Shown piece by piece: positions 1-51,862 of a stretch of 64,000 nt of DNA. The stretch is from contig JAMZAV010000056.1 of assembly GCA_024449915.1 (NCBI GenBank), positions 1,302,001 through 1,366,000 of the forward strand, given 5' to 3'. How positions within the stretch are numbered: the stretch's first letter is position 1; every line of letters begins with the position of its first letter. The translations under genes were made by a program, and so were the position numbers. This DNA is from Sweltsa coloradensis. Lineage: Eukaryota; Arthropoda; Insecta; Plecoptera; Chloroperlidae. The notes under the pieces were generated by a model, which had not been told where the DNA came from, made no database searches, and saw only the letters and a list, made by a program, of their open reading frames with translations.

Positions 1-1
1 G

Positions 2-40265
<40,264 letters not shown>

Positions 40266-40520
40266 TTTCAACAATCGGATAATATTCCTTCACACTCACA
40301 CACAAACTACTATTCCATGAGCACCCACACACACACGACCGACTTCTATGATGTCTAAACTCCGGCTGCCGTTGGTTTGGAAGCGCGAGCCGGTTATAGC
40401 GCCGCGCCAAACAGCTCTGGCGGCGAAGATAGGCAACTCCGAGCCGACGTAATCTTGCGACGTGGAAGCTCGAGTACAGTCAGGTGACGAACGAACTAAC
40501 AGGCGTGCCAACATCGAAAC
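40266..40520 (-). promoter_or_regulatory. Presumed 5' UTR and promoter-proximal region of Lk6/MNK
   Basis: The sequence immediately upstream of the start codon is markedly richer in CpG than its surroundings, for example around 40380-40450. The ATG-proximal part holds ACACAC/GTGTGT repeats. I see no convincing TATA box and cannot place the transcription start. The assignment is by position and base composition only. Confidence 0.4.
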
Positions 40521-41005
40521 TCCTTCCTTCGTGGAAGTTCACACGTAGACAATAATAGAAGGTGATGATGTTGGTAGTTAATAGTTAGTACGTAGTTGGG
40601 ATTTAATGCTGAATCAACGGGGACGTTTTTAGTCGCGGCGTCGACGAATACGTGACGAGACTGTGCAAAAAATTACATCACGTAAATGTATTCTTTTTAT
40701 TTTATATCTTGCGTATGCATGATCAAATTCAAAAATGGAATTCAACAATAATTATCACACATTACAATCCTCAAGCGATGCACATTGCAATCATGTTTAA
40801 AAATCGTTTTTTTTAAGTGTTTTTGTTTGTTTTGTTGAGTCTATCAAATGAAAAATAGCAACAGTGACCCAGTGAGGCAGTGACAGTGCAATCACTTGAG
40901 ATCAGACATAAGGTCGATATGGTTCGGATTCCACCACCTGAAAATGTGTATTCAGAATTTTTGTCAAACACAAAAAAATAATCAATTCACTCGTACGGTT
41001 TTTAG

Positions 41006-41195
41006 GTGTCGCTTCTAAGCCCCTGTCTCCTAACTAAGCCCCTGGACCTTTTTTTTGGCTTCTAAGCCCCTGGTACCGACGGTTGTGCTACACATTGCGA
41101 AGCGGGTCTTACGAACAAGACAAACCGGTCCGGGCTTTAGAAGACTAAAAGCTTTCTTAGACCCTGTCTCCTAACGCCCGCACGATGTTTTTGTT
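41006..41195 (+). repeat. Left terminal inverted repeat of the Mutator-like element
   Basis: It has CTAAGCCCCTG at 41015, 41034 and 41066 (subterminal reiteration, possible transposase sites), and CTGTCTCCTAACGCCCGC near its inner end. Confidence 0.82.
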
Positions 41196-42228
41196 CGGTC
41201 GCACACGTTGCAAGCGGGCTGTACTTTGCTCGAGGTGAACCATAAATTCCCAAATTTGTGTGGTGGGTGGGGTGGGGGGATAAAAATAAATCATTAGCAA
41301 TTTTCGATTGATTAGATATTGCTTAACGTCTCATTCGACTCGAAAATGTTGCAATTAAATCATGTAGGCATTGCAAAAGCACTGTTTTAATATGCATTGA
41401 TTTTATTGTGACAATTTTATTCATAGTTGAATGTTGATAAAGAATTGAGGGGTTGATTTCAAAAACAGCCTATGTCCAAAAAGCACATTTTGCAGGAGAT
41501 CAATTAAACTTCATACCATCAGTAAAGTTGTATTAAATTTCCAATTTTTGGTTTTAACTGTGTATCTTGATAATAGTTTTTATTTCTGCTATGACATTTT
41601 GCCATAGTAGGCCCTACTTCCCAGAAAGACAAAATAAAAAAGAACGTTTGGACATTGGTTGTTTTTGTAGAATATTTTTAAAATGTATACATTTTTGTTA
41701 AGGTTATTTTCCAGAATGTTCAAAACGATATTATATATGATATATCTATAGTTCCAACATAACAGCTGGATAGCTGTCACCTACTTGAACCACCTTTAAT
41801 TAATGCCGAAAATAAAATTAAAAAATAATGGACATTGGTTGTTTTTGTGAGAAATCTGTTGTTATAGGTTGTTTTTGCCAGAACTTTTATTTTAGTATTA
41901 TTCCCAGTGAAAAAAACGAATTTTTTGATGGTATGGGCTCGAAATCGGAAATTTTTTGGACATTGGCTGTTTTTTGCAAACAACCCCTCAATTGGTTTTT
42001 GGGAGAACTAACAGCATAGTTTTCACTACTTAACAGTAACTGTGTAGCTGCGTGGGTAGACCCCAAATACACATAAATGTACAATATCTTTTACTTTGCA
42101 TACTTAATATAATATAACTGCATAATTATGCCGATATGGGAACCTGCTCATCTTATTCTTAAACATTAATATTGTGTCGTTTTCAATTATTGCTGGCACT
42201 CAATGTCGTCTAAGATGTAATAATACTA

Positions 42229-42467
42229 TTTACTTCAATTCAGAAATTAAATAAGTCCGCCCCAACCGGGATTCGAACCACGGGTCTCCCACACTCTAGG
42301 TGAGCGTAATAACTACTAGACCATCAGGACGGGTAAATTTTAATCTATAAATTGTAGTTGCATTATACATCTGAAGGGCATGGTTAAGATGCTCACCTGG
42401 AATGTGGGAGACCTGTGGTTTGAATCCCGGTTGGGGCTAACTTTTTTAATTTCTGAATTGTAGTAAA
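42229..42467. repeat. Fold-back element with tRNA-like arms
   Basis: The left arm (42229 to about 42330) and right arm (about 42365-42467) are inverted copies. On the outside they read TTTACTTCAATTCAGAAATT against its complement. Inside, each arm carries a tRNA-like stretch with B box GGTTCGAATCCCGG (minus, left) or GGTTTGAATCCCGG (plus, right). The anticodon loop lacks T33, so neither arm is a functional tRNA. Confidence 0.7.
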
Positions 42468-43108
42468 CTAGGAAGCCTCGCAAACGCTTTTTCAGGCGCG
42501 TTGTTGGATGAGCGTAATTTTTTTAAACGAAAAAAGCGTATAATTTACGATTTTCAAAAAAATTTTATTTTTCGATACGCTCAAATTTCACACCAATATA
42601 TTAATTCATAAAATAAAGGTTCTGTATAAAAACCATAAACAATCTGATAAAGCATGTAGACGTTATAATTCGAAGAAATGTAAAATAAAAAAATAAAAAA
42701 CGTAAAATTGCGATTTCCATGAAAAGGTATTTTTGGATTGCGCTCAAATTACACACGAATATATTTATTCATAAAATTAAGGTTCTATGAAAAAGTCATA
42801 ACAATCGAATAAAGCATGTAGGTGTTATAATTCAAAGATATTTTTAAAAAATCGAAAAAAATCGTAAAATTGCGATTTTTATGAGAAATAATTTTTCGAT
42901 TGCGCTCAAAAACGTGGCAGTTCTAAGTTCAGAGATTTCAAAGGCCTCCATAAAATTTCATTGTAATTGGAGTTTCGGTTTAGCCGGAATCGTGTTAAAA
43001 AACAGCCAAAAATACAAAAAGGAAAAAAAAGAAGAAAAAAAACATTCCGAATTTTTTCCTCCAGTGTAGTGAAATGGAATCTTCGCTTCACTCGCAACGC
43101 TCATCTAA
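42468..43108 (-). mobile_element. Helentron-like non-autonomous element, copy C
   Basis: CTAG at 42468-42471 is followed on the minus strand by TTTAC. TTGGATGAGCG occurs at about 42502, and the 5' end reads TTAGATGAGCG. It has the same 160-bp core units as copy B. It abuts the tRNA-like fold-back element at 42229-42467. Confidence 0.7.
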
Positions 43109-43174
43109 TAACAATTACACCTACGGGAGTGTTTTCCGACTAACCAAATCGAGAAATTTAATAAAACATTATTA

Positions 43175-43534
43175 CTAGGATGCTTCGCAAACGCTTTTTC
43201 AGGCGCGTTGTTGGATGAGCGTAATTGGTGCATTGAGCTGCCATGTGTTATATTTTCTGTTGTTCTGTGATAAATTATTACTAAATTGAAGATTTTTTAA
43301 ATTAAATTAATAAAATAAAAAATTAACTTTAATTTAAAATTTGTTTCATTAATCGTAATTTAAAAAAATAAAAAATCGTTAAATTGCGATTTCCATACGA
43401 AATAATTATTCGATTGCTCTCAAATTTAACAAGAAATATTAATTCATAAATTAAGTTTCTCTGAAAAAATCATTGCAATAGAATAACTTGTAGGTGTTAT
43501 AAGTCAAAGAATTGTTTAAAAAATAGGATAACGC
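43175..43534 (-). mobile_element. Helentron-like non-autonomous element, copy D (truncated)
   Basis: CTAG at 43175-43178, AGGCGCGTTGTTGGATGAGC and two core units are present. It stops at the TTAA-flanked element (43535), so its 5' half is missing. Confidence 0.65.
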
Positions 43535-44232
43535 TTAAAGGGGTATTTAACCGCTAAACTCAAAAATATATTTCATTCAGACAAACTAGTAATGAATTTA
43601 GCAATTAACAGAAAAATTATTGGGGCCACCATCACCTACCAAAAAATTGTCAAACATGACAGTTTTCGAGCTAGGTCCCAGCAGCAAAAATCTCTCATAA
43701 GAAATAACATGGGACGATCTTTATGCCCCGTGACCTTGGAGGATTTTCATCCAAACAAATATTGACCATTAATGACGTAATCGACAGCCTTTTCTGTAAA
43801 TTCTCTATATTTTGTTTTGTAATTTGGGCAAGTAGTTCGGTCAAAATATGCTGATTACCAAGATGGGGTGTGATTTTGGAATGCATATTTTTGCGTGTTT
43901 GAGGGTATATTTGGGCACAGTTTCAAGACACGATGTTATAATGGGCATTTTAGATTGGTACTATCTATGTGGACCAAAAAAGATGCAAGTTAAAGCCGAT
44001 TTAGGAAATTTTCCAAAACACCAATTTTCGCCTATTTCTGGATCTAAAAAATTAAAAAATTCGTGTTAAATCACAGTTACAAGATATAATTTTTTTAAAC
44101 GGTCATTTAAGTGTAGTATTAAAAAATAAATAAATAAATAAATAAATTTTATTTAGAGTCTACCCACTCAGTTATATAACTACTATAGATCACGTGGTAA
44201 AAAATAATTCTTGGGGTTTTTAGCCCCTTTAA
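43535..44232. mobile_element. Small inverted-repeat element flanked by TTAA
   Basis: The left end TTAAAGGGGTATTTAACC matches the complement of the right end, TTAAAGGGGCTAAAAACC. TTAA occurs at both borders, which would fit a piggyBac-type target, although a TTAA that is simply part of the TIR cannot be excluded. It contains a SINE fragment and no transposase. Confidence 0.55.
44127..44183 (-). mobile_element. SINE-like TTTA-tail family, tail-only fragment
   Basis: An AAAT tract is followed by TTTAGAGTCTACCCACTCAG and TTATATAACT, where the similarity stops abruptly. It is nested within the TTAA-flanked element at 43535-44232. Confidence 0.65.
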
Positions 44233-44528
44233 GACAAAATTTACATATTCGCATATATATTTTTTACTACCAAGGAGAGACGTCTCATGAACACTCGTTT
44301 TGTACTTCTTCCAAAAATTCGTATTTAAAAAATAAATAATGGGAACTTTAGGAATTTTTTGTTAATTTTACCCTGTTTTCACAAGTTTCATTTACACAAA
44401 AAAACTAGTGCACGTTTTGTCCTTTTTAGGCTATTTTAACGCTGTAAACGACGAATGCACTTGTGAGATCAAATTACATAGTCTTATAACATTTATGCTT
44501 CCGGTCCTGTGGTACTTAAGTTTTAAAA

Positions 44529-45317
44529 CTAGGAAGCTTCGAAACGGTTTTTTTAGTCGCGTTGATGTATGAGCTTTTTAATTTTAAAATTTTAATATAA
44601 CTTTAAAATAATAAAACATATTAACACGGGCCCATACAAAGCAATCATTAGGTCTTTGGATCTTTGATTGTTTGTAACAGGCTGTGGGTAAGGTATAAAA
44701 TCTCGTGTGAAGTTTTCATACAAGGCTTGAGAAAGATCTAAAATCTATATTTTCGTGCTATTTGGGCGGATTTTGACCAAACGGTTTGGGCTACAATGTT
44801 TTATTTTTCACATGGACATTAATGTAAGGGTGATGTATTGACTTTTGAAAGAAAAGTTGAAAAAGTTAGCCCGGATCTATAGAAATAAAGGTTTTAATAT
44901 TTAACACCTCAAAAAATTTTAAATTAAAACCTTTATTTCTATAGATTTTTGGCTATCTTTTTCCACTTTTTCTTTCAAACGTCAAAACATCACCATTACC
45001 TTAATGTGCATGTGAAATATGAACGTTGTATCCCCACCCGTTTGGTCAGAATCGGCCCAAAAGTCACGAAAATGTCGCACTAAAACCGAAAAATCGTAAA
45101 AGTACGAGATTCATGAGAAATATTTCGTCGATTGTACCCAAAAACGTAGCAAGTCTAAGTTCAGAGATTCCGAAGGTCCCCTCAAATTTTCATCAAGATC
45201 GCATATGCCGTATTCCCGGTAGAGAGCGAACAAACAGACAGAAAAAAAAAAAAAAAAACACACGAGCTAAATTTTTTGGGGGTCAGTGATATTGAAGTCT
45301 TCGCTTCGCTCATCCAA
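44529..45317 (-). mobile_element. Helentron-like non-autonomous element, copy E (palindromic core)
   Basis: The ends are CTAG at 44529-44532 and CGCTCATCCAA at 45307-45317. The two 176-type core units are head to head (about 44738-44899 against 44924-45085) instead of direct as in copy A. Confidence 0.7.
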
Positions 45318-45389
45318 AATCGATAATCGATTACGAATTTTTAACACTTAAAATTCGTTAATCATTTCTTATCTGTCATGGCTTTATGG

Positions 45390-45575
45390 AACGAACAATG
45401 TTTTCGAGCGGGCGTTAGGAGACAGGGCCTAAGAAGACTTTTAGTCTTCTAAAAACCCGACCGGTTTGTCTTCTTAGCCCCGCTTCGCAACGTGTAGCAC
45501 AACCGTCGGTCACAGGGGCTTAGAAGCCAAAAAAAGGTCCAGGGGCTTAGGAGACAGGGGCTTAGAATCCGCCCC
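45390..45575 (-). repeat. Right terminal inverted repeat of the Mutator-like element
   Basis: The reverse complement starts GGGGCGGATTCTAAGCCC and follows the left arm with few differences. The left arm has lost part of its first bases (GTGTCGCTTCTAAG). Confidence 0.82.
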
Positions 45576-45639
45576 GGTTTTTAGAGTTGGACTTCCGAAA
45601 TTACTATACTCTTATTGATAGAAACTCCCTACAGGCGAG

Positions 45640-45858
45640 CGAGCTCATCGTCGGCGAACCCCCCCCCCCCCGCGCTCCCCTTGAAGACCACGACGACGAC
45701 GACTACAATGACAACCGGAACGATAAAAAAGGGACGACGATGACCCTATTTTCACCCGTTTTTCACCTCTTGCCGGAACTCAGCTGGTTCTGACCAGCAT
45801 GGGACTTTCCCCCCACATAGAGGGGCGCATTATGAGTGACCTGTCGGTTGACGTAATT
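45640..45858 (-). repeat. GC-rich hairpin family, subfamily 1
   Basis: The minus strand reads TAATGCGCCCCTCTATGTGG, CATGCTGGTCAGAACCAGC, GTCGTCGTCGTCGTGGTC and CGACGATGAGCTCGC. It lies just right of the Mutator-like element. Confidence 0.7.
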
Positions 45859-46439
45859 CAGACCAAAATAATTAATTTTTTGGGCATGCATCCTTCTACT
45901 TTTTGTTCGTATATATTGATTTAAAAAATATACGGTTCACGATCCTCTTCCGCAATCAACAGAATTGCCCGGGTTCGCCACCCTCCCTCCTAGTCCTAGA
46001 AATACACCCGACAAAAAGTTTCTAAAAAGATGTCGCCCTTCTCAAGAGATGATACGATGCGCAAAGCACAAGAACTAAGCCCCGGTTCAAGGGTAAATAA
46101 AGAGGAGGAGGAGGAGGAGGAAGAGGCCTGACAATCATGTGACGACGTCGTAAACTCAGATGTGTCGGGGGCTTTGTTGATGGGGGGGGGGGGTACCTCT
46201 CCTATGATGCACAACAATATCACATGATATGATATCCTATGCCCGTCCTTGCACGGTACACACACGTACACACAAATAGACATCGAGCTGGCAAGTACAC
46301 TCGCAGATAAAAGTTTGTGCATCGACTTTGAGTATCTTTGAGAAAGATCAAGATGAACTTCGTCAGTTTTCATTCTTCAATTTGGATTTGGCAACATAAA
46401 TTCAATTGGTGTCAAAATTCAAAATCCATTCGTAATGTA

Positions 46440-46600
46440 ATTGATTGATTGATCGGATGCCGGTCTCTAGTTGATCATTGTTCGCTCGTCGATGGTGTCG
46501 GCGCCTACACGGTTGGTTTGGTCTGCTTTAAATTTAATGTCACCCACTGAAAATCAATTTAATGACTGAGTTGGTATACTAATTTTTTTATTCATTTAAT
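46440..46600 (+). mobile_element. SINE-like TTTA-tail family copy
   Basis: It has TCGCTCGTCGATGGTGTCGG, GGTTGGTTTGGTC, CACCCACTGAAAATCA and an eroded tail. It faces the minus copy at 46785-46940, tails towards each other about 190 bp apart. Confidence 0.7.
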
Positions 46601-46784
46601 TTCACATATTGCCAACGTCACATTGATGACGAAGACCACCTTCCACAACCCAGCTTTACCACGACAAACAACCAAAACTTTCCCGACTCGAAATATCTAT
46701 AAATGTAATTTTTACAATATTTTGTCGCGGCTCTGTAGACAAAACATACTTTTGTATGGGACAATAACAGATTAAATAAATAAA

Positions 46785-46940
46785 ATAAAATTCGTAAAAG
46801 AGTGCACTCACTCTTTGTTATGTTACTGATTTTCAGTGGGGGACAGTAAACCAAAGCGACCAAGCCAGCCCTGTAGGCTCCGACGCAATCGACGAGTGAG
46901 CGATAACCAAGCAATCAGTGGTATGGACAGTGCATTTTAG
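46785..46940 (-). mobile_element. SINE-like TTTA-tail family copy
   Basis: It has TGATTTTCAGTGGGGGACAG, AAACCAAAGCGACCAAGCC, GACGCAATCGACGAGTGAGC and CAGTGGTATGGACAGTGC. The palindrome region is mutated to CTTTGTTATGTTACTG. Confidence 0.75.
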
Positions 46941-47608
46941 TCCAAAGTTTCATTATAATATCAGCTACCAAATTTTTCCACGCCAGACAAATCAATAAAC
47001 TAAGTTCTTAGTCAATACTTCGTTATAAAGTTCCTTGAAAGAAAGAAACGGTTTGAAACGTCCGGAAAATATATTTCCTCCGCTCCGGGTGAACCTCTGG
47101 AAACAGGAGTGAAACATGGCTGTGCCGGCAAATCAGCCCCCAACTGGGTGTAACATATGTCGCTACACGCAAGTACCCCCGCGCTCGTTCTGATTTAAGG
47201 GGTAGAATATACACTTTCTGCAAACCCTTGAAGTTAAGTTTTTAATATTTTATCTAGAATTTTTTAATTCGAATATTAATATTTAAGGGAGTGTTTCCCC
47301 GTTCCCGATTATCCAAATCGAGAAGTATAGATTATATATTTTATAAGTATTAGAATATCAGAAAATTAACAATTTTGGGAGTACACTTCGAACAGCTATA
47401 TAATATAGCGATCGATTTGAGTTTTCATGATTATCAAAAATGTAAAATTTATGTACATACAATACATGCTGATTTTGGATTCCAAATTTTTCATTTTTCC
47501 CAATTTTTTTCTTTTTTTCTTACATGTTCGAATTGAATATTTTTGTGTTTGCATACACAATTTGATTTTTGAATCAATACAAAAATCCTTGTAATCATTA
47601 TAGAATTT

Positions 47609-48397
47609 TTGGATGAGCGTAGCGCGCGAAGCGAAGATTCCATTTCACTACACTGGAGAAAAGAAAACCGAATGTTTTTTTTTTCTTTCTTTCTTTCTTT
47701 CTTTCTGTTTTTTTGTCTGTTTGTCCAACCGATTCCGGTTAAACCGGTACTTCCGATTGCGATGAAATTTTATGGAGACCTTCGAAATCTCTGAACTTAG
47801 AACTGCCACGTTTCTGAGCGCAATCGAAAAATTATTTCTCATGAAAATTGCAATTTTACGATTTTTTTTCGATTTTTAAAAAATTTCTTCGACTTATAAC
47901 AACCTATATGCTTAATTCGATTTCTATTATTTTTTCACAGAACCTTAATTTTATGAATTAAGATATTCATGTGAAATTTGAGCGCAACCGAAAAATTATT
48001 TTTCATGAAAATATAAATTTTGCGGGTTTTTTTCTTTTTTAAAACATATTTTTTGACTTATAACACCAACATGCTTTATCCTATTGTTATGATTTTTACA
48101 CAGAACCTTAATTTTATGAATTAATATATTCGTGTGAAATATGAGCGCAATAGAATAATTATTTCTTATAAAAATTGCAATTTTTCGATTTTTGTCTTTT
48201 TAAAAAATTATGATTAATTTAAAAAATATATATACTATGTAAGTTTATTTTTTATAAAATTTTATTTTATTTAAAAAAAATCTTGAACAAAGTTATAATT
48301 TTTTTACAGAACAACAGAAAATCCGCATAACACATGGCAGCTCAATGCACCAATTACGCTCATCCAACAACGCGGCGGGACTTAAGCGTTTTCCTAG
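47609..48397 (+). mobile_element. Helentron-like non-autonomous element, copy F
   Basis: The 5' end is TTGGATGAGCG at 47609. CGCTCATCCAACAACGCGGC lies near the 3' end, which terminates in CTAG at 48394-48397 followed by T. The core has about three 160-bp units. A TTTC run at 47681-47706 lies near the 5' end. Confidence 0.72.
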
Positions 48398-48820
48398 TAT
48401 AAGAAAAATTCTACCAATTCCGAACAAAACAAAGCAGCTTTTTTCCTTGGTTAGTAACTTCGCTCCTTTGTCGGGTATTCCCGCACCATGCAGTGTTATT
48501 GTATTCTTATTTCATTGTATAAGTGTTTACAGCTTCAATCATTTGTGATGTAAATTTGTGATGCAATCAGCCAAAGAAAATTCGCAGACAGTCCAAGTTT
48601 CTTTGCTAAGTCTTTGGCTAGATTATTCCGCCGTCTCATCCACATTGGACGTGTTCCAAACTAAAACAACCGATAAACAACAATACAATGAACTTTATAT
48701 CTCCTTTATGCGTCGACCTTTCATTGTTTTTCTTGTTTTCATATTGTTTATCGTTAATATATTCATAAATAACGAGTTTGTCAATGCAAGAGATAGAGTT
48801 ATGCATTTCTGACCTCACAA

Positions 48821-48860
48821 GTTTATTTATGTATTTATTTATTTATTTATTTATTTATTT
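48821..48860 (+). repeat. (TTTA)n microsatellite
   Basis: About 40 bp of TTTA with one G. No SINE body is recognised beside it. Confidence 0.93.
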
Positions 48861-50392
48861 GGCCAATTAGTATGGATGATCACGGGGATCAGAGTACTAA
48901 TCAATACAAAGTACATGTTTACAAAAAGAAATAATTTAAGAAAGTACTAACAACAGTATGAAATTAATGATGAACATTATTGATGCAAAATGATGATGGA
49001 ATGCTTTAAAACAGTGGGAACAATTTTGCCAATTAATGAGAGGGGGATGAAATAGTGCATTGTTCGGCAGAAATGTGGTATCTTCCAGGTAGATTAGATC
49101 AGCTATGCAAGGTTGGTAAGTGCTAATCTTTTCTTCACTCACATCTTCTGCCTTGGGCCTCGCGAATCAAGATTATCCGAGTAGAACCATCTGAAGGAAT
49201 GCACGGGATTTCTTCTTGGACTTCCCAAATCCCCTTATTTTCTCGGAATGCATGTGTATTCATTGATCGAATGGTGTTATGGCGCTTTATTATTTGTGTT
49301 TCGCCCTTTTTGCAAAACCCCAACACATGAGCCAGCCGAATTTCGACGCATTTTTCCCCCCGAGGGACACATTGTTATTATACCAGGTTTCAAATTTCTC
49401 AGTCGTTTTAAGTACAATAAATGTACAGTTACATAAAATGTAGGCCTATGATACTTTATACATAATTAAATAAGAACGAAACACGAAAGAACCTATCATT
49501 GCACTGTTCCATAATATTTAATTCTAGGATATAAATTAATATAAAGATTATAGTTTCTAGAATTTAGAAACTGTTTTGAACGTCCAAAATTAGGCCTACT
49601 TGTTGAAGCAAATTAAAAAATACTTTTGCCACTAAAAAAGAAAAAAACGTGATATGTGTGTTGGCTCTTGAAATGGATGTAGGCCTACACGAAATTTCAA
49701 AATTCATCACCTGAGGGCAAACCTAGTTTAATGTTAGAAAAAGTATTGTTGCATGTTCAAAAATACCGATTTAGCTGATTTAGCATAAAAACGAATCTAA
49801 TCGTACAATATAAATATAAATAGATAAATTATTCATATAATTTATATATATAATATAAAAATTCTAGTTATGTAGAAATTGTCAACATTGTGCAACATTT
49901 TGAGAGGGAGGGGAGGGGGGAATTTGTTCGTTTTTCGACCCCCAAAAATAGCTATGATACACAATAATGTGATGCAAACATGAAAATAAAATGAAACTCA
50001 TTTCAAAATCTATCTGACCGGCCACAACTGAAATAGACCATGATGATGTGATAAATCCTTCCATTGAGAGTCGCTAGAATCCACGAATTTTAGAGAGATC
50101 TAAATATAGTTGCACGATACTGAACTATAAGCTGCATGATGATCTTATCCTGATGATATATCCTGTATGTTGAGGCGACTTCACTGTCGCTATAATGCAG
50201 GATCTTCGGATTATTCATAAAAATAATACTTGACAATAATAATAATTAGAATAAGATGTTTTTATCAAGTGGGAAAGGAAATGCTGGGCATTGTATCTCG
50301 AAAAAAGTTACTCCGATTGGGGCCCGAACGCAGAATTGATGCAGATAATTTGTAATTGGGTCTCGTGATGTGTGTGTAGAATAAGTTTTATA

Positions 50393-50794
50393 CAGTGGTG
50401 TATCTAGGAATTTATAAAGGGGGGGGGGGGTTCAACCAATAAATTCATAGATGTACCGAAGGGGGATTGCCCCCCGGAAAATATTCTCCTTCAAGATCAT
50501 TTTGGTGAAAATCTGTGCGTTTTCATCACCAACTTTTTATCTACTAAAATCCTGTTTTTAGTCTGAAAGTTTTCTATTTTAAGGTCATTTTGGTTAAAAA
50601 CTGTGAGTTTCAATTAGCATCACAATAACCAACTATGTATTTACTAAAATCCTCTTTTGGTCATATGGTAATTTGCCTTTAGAATTGTAATAAAACAGTT
50701 ATTCTATATTCTCCATTGAAACGTTAAAGTGCACTTTCACACTTTTTTGGCAAAATTAGTTTTTTGTCCCCCCCACCCCTTTGATACGCCTCTG
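50393..50794. mobile_element. hAT-like miniature element of the CAGTGGCGTAT family (402 bp)
   Basis: The ends are CAGTGGTGTATCTAGGAATT and the complement GATACGCCTCTG. The flanks GTTTTATA and GTTTAAAA match in 6 of 8. Interior blocks (TTCTCCTTCAAGATCATTTT, GTGCACTTTCACACTTTTT) recur inverted in the copy at 59522. Confidence 0.7.
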
Positions 50795-51799
50795 GTTTAA
50801 AATATTATGTTTGTTTTGTTTGCTTATGTTATGTTAAAGAGTATTTCTTTCTTTCTTTCTTCAATTATTTTCTCCACAACTTACTGATCTATTCGACTTT
50901 GCTTGCTCGCGACTGTACATTGCACCCAGCACACGCTTCACATCGCTTGCACGCGACTGTACATCATGCGTACACGCAACAGAGAGCCCCAACAACGTAC
51001 AAAAACTCGACCCTTCGAGATTATTCCAAGTCTAATCGAATCTTTCATTTAAAAACCTGACTAATCAAGAGCACGGAAGCAATCAAAGATATTACCGATG
51101 GTTACAACATTTAACCGTTAGAACAAGAGTATTATTGATTGCGTCTTCTTCCATGTCATGTCTTTACTGCTGAATGATTCACAACACACTCAAAACGTAT
51201 ATTGTTTTGAAAATCAATACGTTTATATTTCCACACAGGTGGATTAACTGCCCCCCCCCCCTCACCACCACCATCCTTCCATGATTTTGAGCACTCAAAT
51301 ACCTTATCTCGATTTTGAACTTTTTTGAAAAGTTCCGCGAGTTATTCTCGAAAATTATTTTGTTTTCAGCAAGGAATTCATGATTATCCCTTCAGATGTG
51401 TCTACTAATATAGGTTTTAGTAAACGTAATAAAATTATTTATATACGTTGACGAGCATTATTTTGCAGCCTTTGACAACTTACGATATAACACCTCCAAA
51501 TGGCAATTTCCCCGCCATATGCATGTGAAATCTTATACTGATATTGAACTTGTAAACGAAAAACACAATGTTGACTAATTAAATGTGAGGGAAATAACAA
51601 TTTTCGAGACTTATCACCGAAATAAGGCATATAAACACATTTCACACTCAATCACTATTGTTTGGGTCAAGTATATAAATAAAGCGTAAACCTTTAAAGC
51701 CTTTACAAAAGAAAAAAAAAGAAAGAAAGAAAGAAAACGATATACGTTGTGAAAAAACAAAAACAAAATGAATAAATAGTAGTATTTGTGTACTTTTTT

Positions 51800-51862
51800 T
51801 GTTGGGGTGGACCAAGCCAACCCTGTCGGCACGGAAATCATAAACGAGCGAACAATGTCTAT
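51800..51862 (-). mobile_element. SINE-like TTTA-tail family, internal fragment
   Basis: Only the block GGACCAAGCCAACCCTGTCG to AACGAGCGAACAATG remains. Confidence 0.5.

Larger units (their letters stand above)
41006..45575. mobile_element. Mutator-like (MULE) non-autonomous element, 4.57 kb, heavily nested
   Basis: Inverted terminal repeats of about 186 bp (41006-41195 and 45390-45575) share TTCTAAGCCCCTGTCTCC, ACCGACGGTTGTGCTACAC and CCTGTCTCCTAACGCCCGC. The flanks are a perfect 9-bp duplication, GGTTTTTAG, at 40997-41005 and 45576-45584. Long TIRs, a 9-bp duplication and a terminal G are typical of Mutator-like elements. No transposase is visible. The interior holds three Helentron-like copies, a fold-back element, a TTAA-flanked element and a SINE fragment. 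The segment 41230-42228 is unassigned but repeats GGACATTGGTTGTTTTTG. Confidence 0.85.

Noticed and set aside
42250..42335. Possible tRNA-Glu/Asp gene on the minus strand
   Set aside because: The T-arm and D-arm words fit, but the anticodon loop lacks T33, its stem has a mismatch, and an inverted twin lies 100 bp away. It is part of a fold-back repeat.
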